A stretch of DNA of 64,000 nt from Ktedonobacter sp. SOSP1-85. Its GTDB lineage: Bacteria; Chloroflexota; Ktedonobacteria; Ktedonobacterales; Ktedonobacteraceae. The stretch lies in assembly GCF_016587415.1 (NCBI RefSeq), contig NZ_BNJI01000001.1, forward strand, positions 5,185,501 through 5,249,500, written 5' to 3'. This document shows positions 61,423 through 64,000 of the stretch, one piece after another. The notes below the pieces were generated by a model. The model searched no databases, had not been told where the DNA came from, and worked only from the letters and a program-made list of their open reading frames with translations. The translations under genes were made by a program, and so were the position numbers. The first letter of the stretch is position 1; each line of letters begins with the position of its first letter.

Positions 61423-64000
61423 ATGCCTCTCTCTCACGCTGATTTGCATGCCATTGTGAGCGCTGCCAGTACACTTGCCGAGAGGCAATGCAGTGGCTTT
61501 ATCCCAGACGAGTCGCAGGATGCTGTACGGTTGCTAAGTCCACCGTACCTGCGCAAAGATCTCCCCGCCTGGGCCGAGCTTTTACAGGACATTGTGCAAT
61601 ATATAGAAAGCACTCCCGCCGAGACCTATCTGGGCGAGCAGGACCAATGGTATAAAACTGCTGCCGAGAAGCCTTCCCCTTTTGTAGAGCTCTTGCTCCC
61701 CTTTGTGATTGTTGGGCACCAGCGCTACGTTGAGCAGTCTAGTCCTTCGTATCATTTGCTCACTCAGGAGGCTCATACTAGCCTCAAGCTACACCTGCTC
61801 CAGGCGCTCACTTCGCTGGCAGTGCAGGCGCTCTATACCGAATTCTCCAGCCAGTATAGGCAGCAGGCTCAACCTCTCGATGAGCAGGGATTCTATCAGC
61901 AGTTTCTCCAGCAAGCCGCACGAGGTGGATTGGCAAGCTTTCTATGTTCTTATAGCGTCCTGGCTCGCCTCCTGGCTACAACGGTTGAGGCCTGGATCGA
62001 CAACACCTATGCATTTATCAGGCGATTGGCAGATGACCAGGAGCTTCTCCAGCAGCAGTTTGCGGATGGACAAGCACTAGGCCAGGTTGTTGCTCTCCAG
62101 CCTGCCTTCTCTAATCCCCATCATGGCCGGCGTATGGCCATGGCCTTAACCTTTGCCTCGGGCCGCAAGCTGGTATATAAACCCAGGGACATTGGCATGG
62201 AGGCGAGCTACTTTACCTTGCTTGCCTGGTGTAATGAGCAGGGCGTAGAGCCTCCCTTCAAAATTGTGACGGTCGTACCGCGCGGCTCTTACGGTTGGAT
62301 GGAGTATGTCGCGCACGTCGAGTGTGAAAATGAGCGGGCGGGGCAGAACTTTTACCGGCGCGCAGGGATGCTGCTCTGCCTGGCGTATATGCTGGGAGGC
62401 AAGCAGTGTTTCTACGATCACATCGTCGCGCATGGCGAACATCCCGTCCTGGTTGACGCGAGCGCTCTTCTCCAGCCCTTTGTCAACCCCGAGCCACGAG
62501 AATTCCTTCCCGGCGCTAATTGGGAAGAGGGCACATACTCTGTCCTGCATACGGGTCTCCTTGCCAGTTGGGATCAACTTACTCCACATGATGGATCTTC
62601 ACGAGCCGGGGAGATGTATATGGATATCAGCGGCTTTGGTCGGAGCAAGGAGGCGGCCACTCTCAAGTTTGAAGGTGTACATGAGTATCGTCCTTTGCAG
62701 CTCAAATATGGGGTGGTGAAGATGCGTGAACGCGCGCATGTACCGAGGTATAATGGTCTCCCTTTGCGCCTGGAAGCGTATCGCGACATTCTCGCTACGG
62801 GTTTTGTCGACATGTATCAGTGGTTGATGGGGAAACGTGAAACCCTGCTTACCCCTGGAAGTCCTCTCTACGCCTTTAGGGGGCGGTTCGCGCGTTTCGT
62901 TTATCGCCCTGACCGGGCTTACCACGCGCTCTTTCAACAACTACTGCTCGCGGAGCACCTGTGCGATGGCGTGCAGCGACAGGTGCTCCTGGAGTCGCCG
63001 CGCCGACATCCCATCCCTGTCGAGTACTACCTGTGGGGACAGGGGGATCTCGCACACTGGCTGCCAGTCCAATGCGCCGAAGAGACGGCGCTTTTACGCG
63101 CAGATATGCCCTTTTTTACGGTGCCTACAGATAGTACCACGCTTTTCCTTGACGAGGCACAAAGCATCGCCGACTGTTTTTATCATTCCGGTTTTGCGCT
63201 GGTGCTTGAACGACTGCGGAACTTTGATATTGAGGATATGCGCCGCCAGGAGGGATTCTTGCTTGGAACGCTGGGAGAGAAGCGTGTTGCGCGTATATAT
63301 CACATCGACGGCGAGGAGCGCCAGGGAAGCCCTGATCTTGAGCGTGAGGTGCTTATCAGGCAGGCACTGGCTATCGCGGAACGCATTGCGGAGCAGGCCA
63401 TAGAACTGCCTCATGGCTGTATCACCTGGCTTGCGCCAGAGTACCAGATGCGCTCCAGGCGCTATCAGCTCCAGCCAGTCCGTTATAGCCTCCTGAATGG
63501 CCTGAGTGGAATCGCACTCTTTCTGGCCGCTACCGCCAAACTTTCAGGAAATGAGACCTATCATCGCCTGGCGCAGGGAGCCACTCTCACGCTGCGTCAA
63601 GCGTTGCAACATGAGGGCGAGACGCTCGCGCATGAAATGGGTATTGGTGGCACGCTTGGCCTGGGATCGCTGGTCTATACACTGACGCGCATGGCTCAAT
63701 TTCTAGACCTACCAGAACTCTACGTAGTAGCGACCCAGGCCGCGAGCCTGGTGACGCGTGAACGCATCGCACGCGATCTCGCGCTCGATGTTATCGCTGG
63801 TTCAGCCGGGGCTATTCTCGGTTTGCTGGCGCTCTATGAGGTGTCGCATGACCAGGAGATTCTGGAACGAGCCATCCTCTGTGCTCGGCATCTTCTGCGC
63901 CAGCGGACGGCCAGCACGGTCGGATGCCTCGCGTGGCCAACGCTGAACAAGCGACATTCTACAGGCTTTTCGCATGGAACGGCTGGTATCGTCTATGCCC
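61423..64000 (+). CDS. lanM: LanM-type lanthipeptide synthetase with altered dehydratase site, 3' end outside window
   Basis: 859 codons are seen; typical LanM proteins are about 1000 residues, so roughly 140 are missing. The N-terminal dehydratase (DUF4135) shows FASGRKLVYKPRDIG (Lys253) and YGWMEY, and the C-terminal LanC-like cyclase shows LNGLSGIALFLAA, GIGGTLGLGSLVY, AGSAGAILGLLALYE and GFSHGTAGI. Compared from memory with CylM, catalytic positions differ: Asp252 is Asn231 (SNPHHGR), Asp347 is Gln328, His349 is Phe330, Asn352 is His333 and Thr512 is Asp497; His254, Lys274, Asp364 and Arg506 are kept (His233, Lys253, Asp345, Arg491). Zinc ligands lie mostly beyond the window. AAAGGA lies upstream of the ATG. 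Confidence 0.88.
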   Translation, partial: MPLSHADLHAIVSAASTLAERQCSGFIPDESQDAVRLLSPPYLRKDLPAWAELLQDIVQYIESTPAETYLGEQDQWYKTAAEKPSPFVELLLPFVIVGHQRYVEQSSPSYHLLTQEAHTSLKLHLLQALTSLAVQALYTEFSSQYRQQAQPLDEQGFYQQFLQQAARGGLASFLCSYSVLARLLATTVEAWIDNTYAFIRRLADDQELLQQQFADGQALGQVVALQPAFSNPHHGRRMAMALTFASGRKLVYKPRDIGMEASYFTLLAWCNEQGVEPPFKIVTVVPRGSYGWMEYVAHVECENERAGQNFYRRAGMLLCLAYMLGGKQCFYDHIVAHGEHPVLVDASALLQPFVNPEPREFLPGANWEEGTYSVLHTGLLASWDQLTPHDGSSRAGEMYMDISGFGRSKEAATLKFEGVHEYRPLQLKYGVVKMRERAHVPRYNGLPLRLEAYRDILATGFVDMYQWLMGKRETLLTPGSPLYAFRGRFARFVYRPDRAYHALFQQLLLAEHLCDGVQRQVLLESPRRHPIPVEYYLWGQGDLAHWLPVQCAEETALLRADMPFFTVPTDSTTLFLDEAQSIADCFYHSGFALVLERLRNFDIEDMRRQEGFLLGTLGEKRVARIYHIDGEERQGSPDLEREVLIRQALAIAERIAEQAIELPHGCITWLAPEYQMRSRRYQLQPVRYSLLNGLSGIALFLAATAKLSGNETYHRLAQGATLTLRQALQHEGETLAHEMGIGGTLGLGSLVYTLTRMAQFLDLPELYVVATQAASLVTRERIARDLALDVIAGSAGAILGLLALYEVSHDQEILERAILCARHLLRQRTASTVGCLAWPTLNKRHSTGFSHGTAGIVYA

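Noticed and set aside
1..64000. CRISPR array, tRNA and rRNA genes
   Set aside because: No regularly spaced direct repeats, no cas genes, no cloverleaf-like segments with a GTTCRA T-loop, and no rRNA signature were seen.

Overview
The window looks like chromosomal DNA of a soil-type, Gram-positive, probably mycelial bacterium. I place it tentatively in the Ktedonobacteria (Chloroflexota). Reasons: carbohydrate ABC importers with Tat- or Sec-exported lipoprotein binding proteins, ECF sigma factors paired with large membrane proteins, a TPR-rich Ser/Thr kinase, ergothioneine synthesis, an F420-type reductase fold, and a class II lanthipeptide locus. No rRNA gene, tRNA gene or CRISPR array was seen. 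The taxonomic placement is inference.

Layout. 1-3.1 kb: end of a fasciclin-domain protein, then dnaJ, grpE and an HdeD-like membrane protein. 3.4-6.2 kb: an ECF sigma factor overlapping a HEAT-TM-propeller protein. 6.4-11.2 kb: two paralogous sugar-binding lipoproteins flanking one pair of permeases. 11.6-15.6 kb: small proteins, an aldo/keto reductase, an aquaglyceroporin and a double GNAT protein. 15.7-24.7 kb: a peptidoglycan-sugar salvage island on the minus strand (binding protein, two permeases, NamZ, AnmK, MurQ, NagZ, with the GNAT gene downstream). 25.3-36.8 kb: His-rich protein, RecQ, a TreT-like glycosyltransferase, universal stress proteins, egtBD and a zinc-ribbon membrane protein. 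37-46.2 kb: a four-gene Wadjet (JetABCD) anti-plasmid operon of the DUF2397/DUF2398/SMC/DUF2399 kind, with a UPF0158 gene in front. 46.8-54.3 kb: DsbA-family protein, F420-type reductase, lactonase, interrupted TPR kinase, and a sigma / CHAP-like membrane protein / CHAP enzyme set. 54.8-58 kb: a complete IS630-family element, a secreted GH18 protein and gene remnants. 58-64 kb: a lanthipeptide locus with peptidase-transporter LanT, three tandem precursors and a LanM that runs off the end.

The strongest unusual signal is the LanM. It has the full LanM architecture, but five positions expected to be catalytic in the dehydratase domain are replaced, while its three precursors are intact and well conserved. 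Other points worth attention are a CHAP-like domain with Cys replaced by Asp fused to a probable anti-sigma region, a RecQ with a PcrA-like C-terminal domain, two frameshifts at the same CCCCCTGG sequence, an in-frame stop in a kinase, and several families of dispersed palindromic repeats.

Long, nearly perfect inverted repeats stand at many gene ends, often including the stop codon, and most probably act as bidirectional terminators. Starts were chosen by ribosome-binding site and signal peptide where several were possible. All family assignments come from motif recognition by eye.
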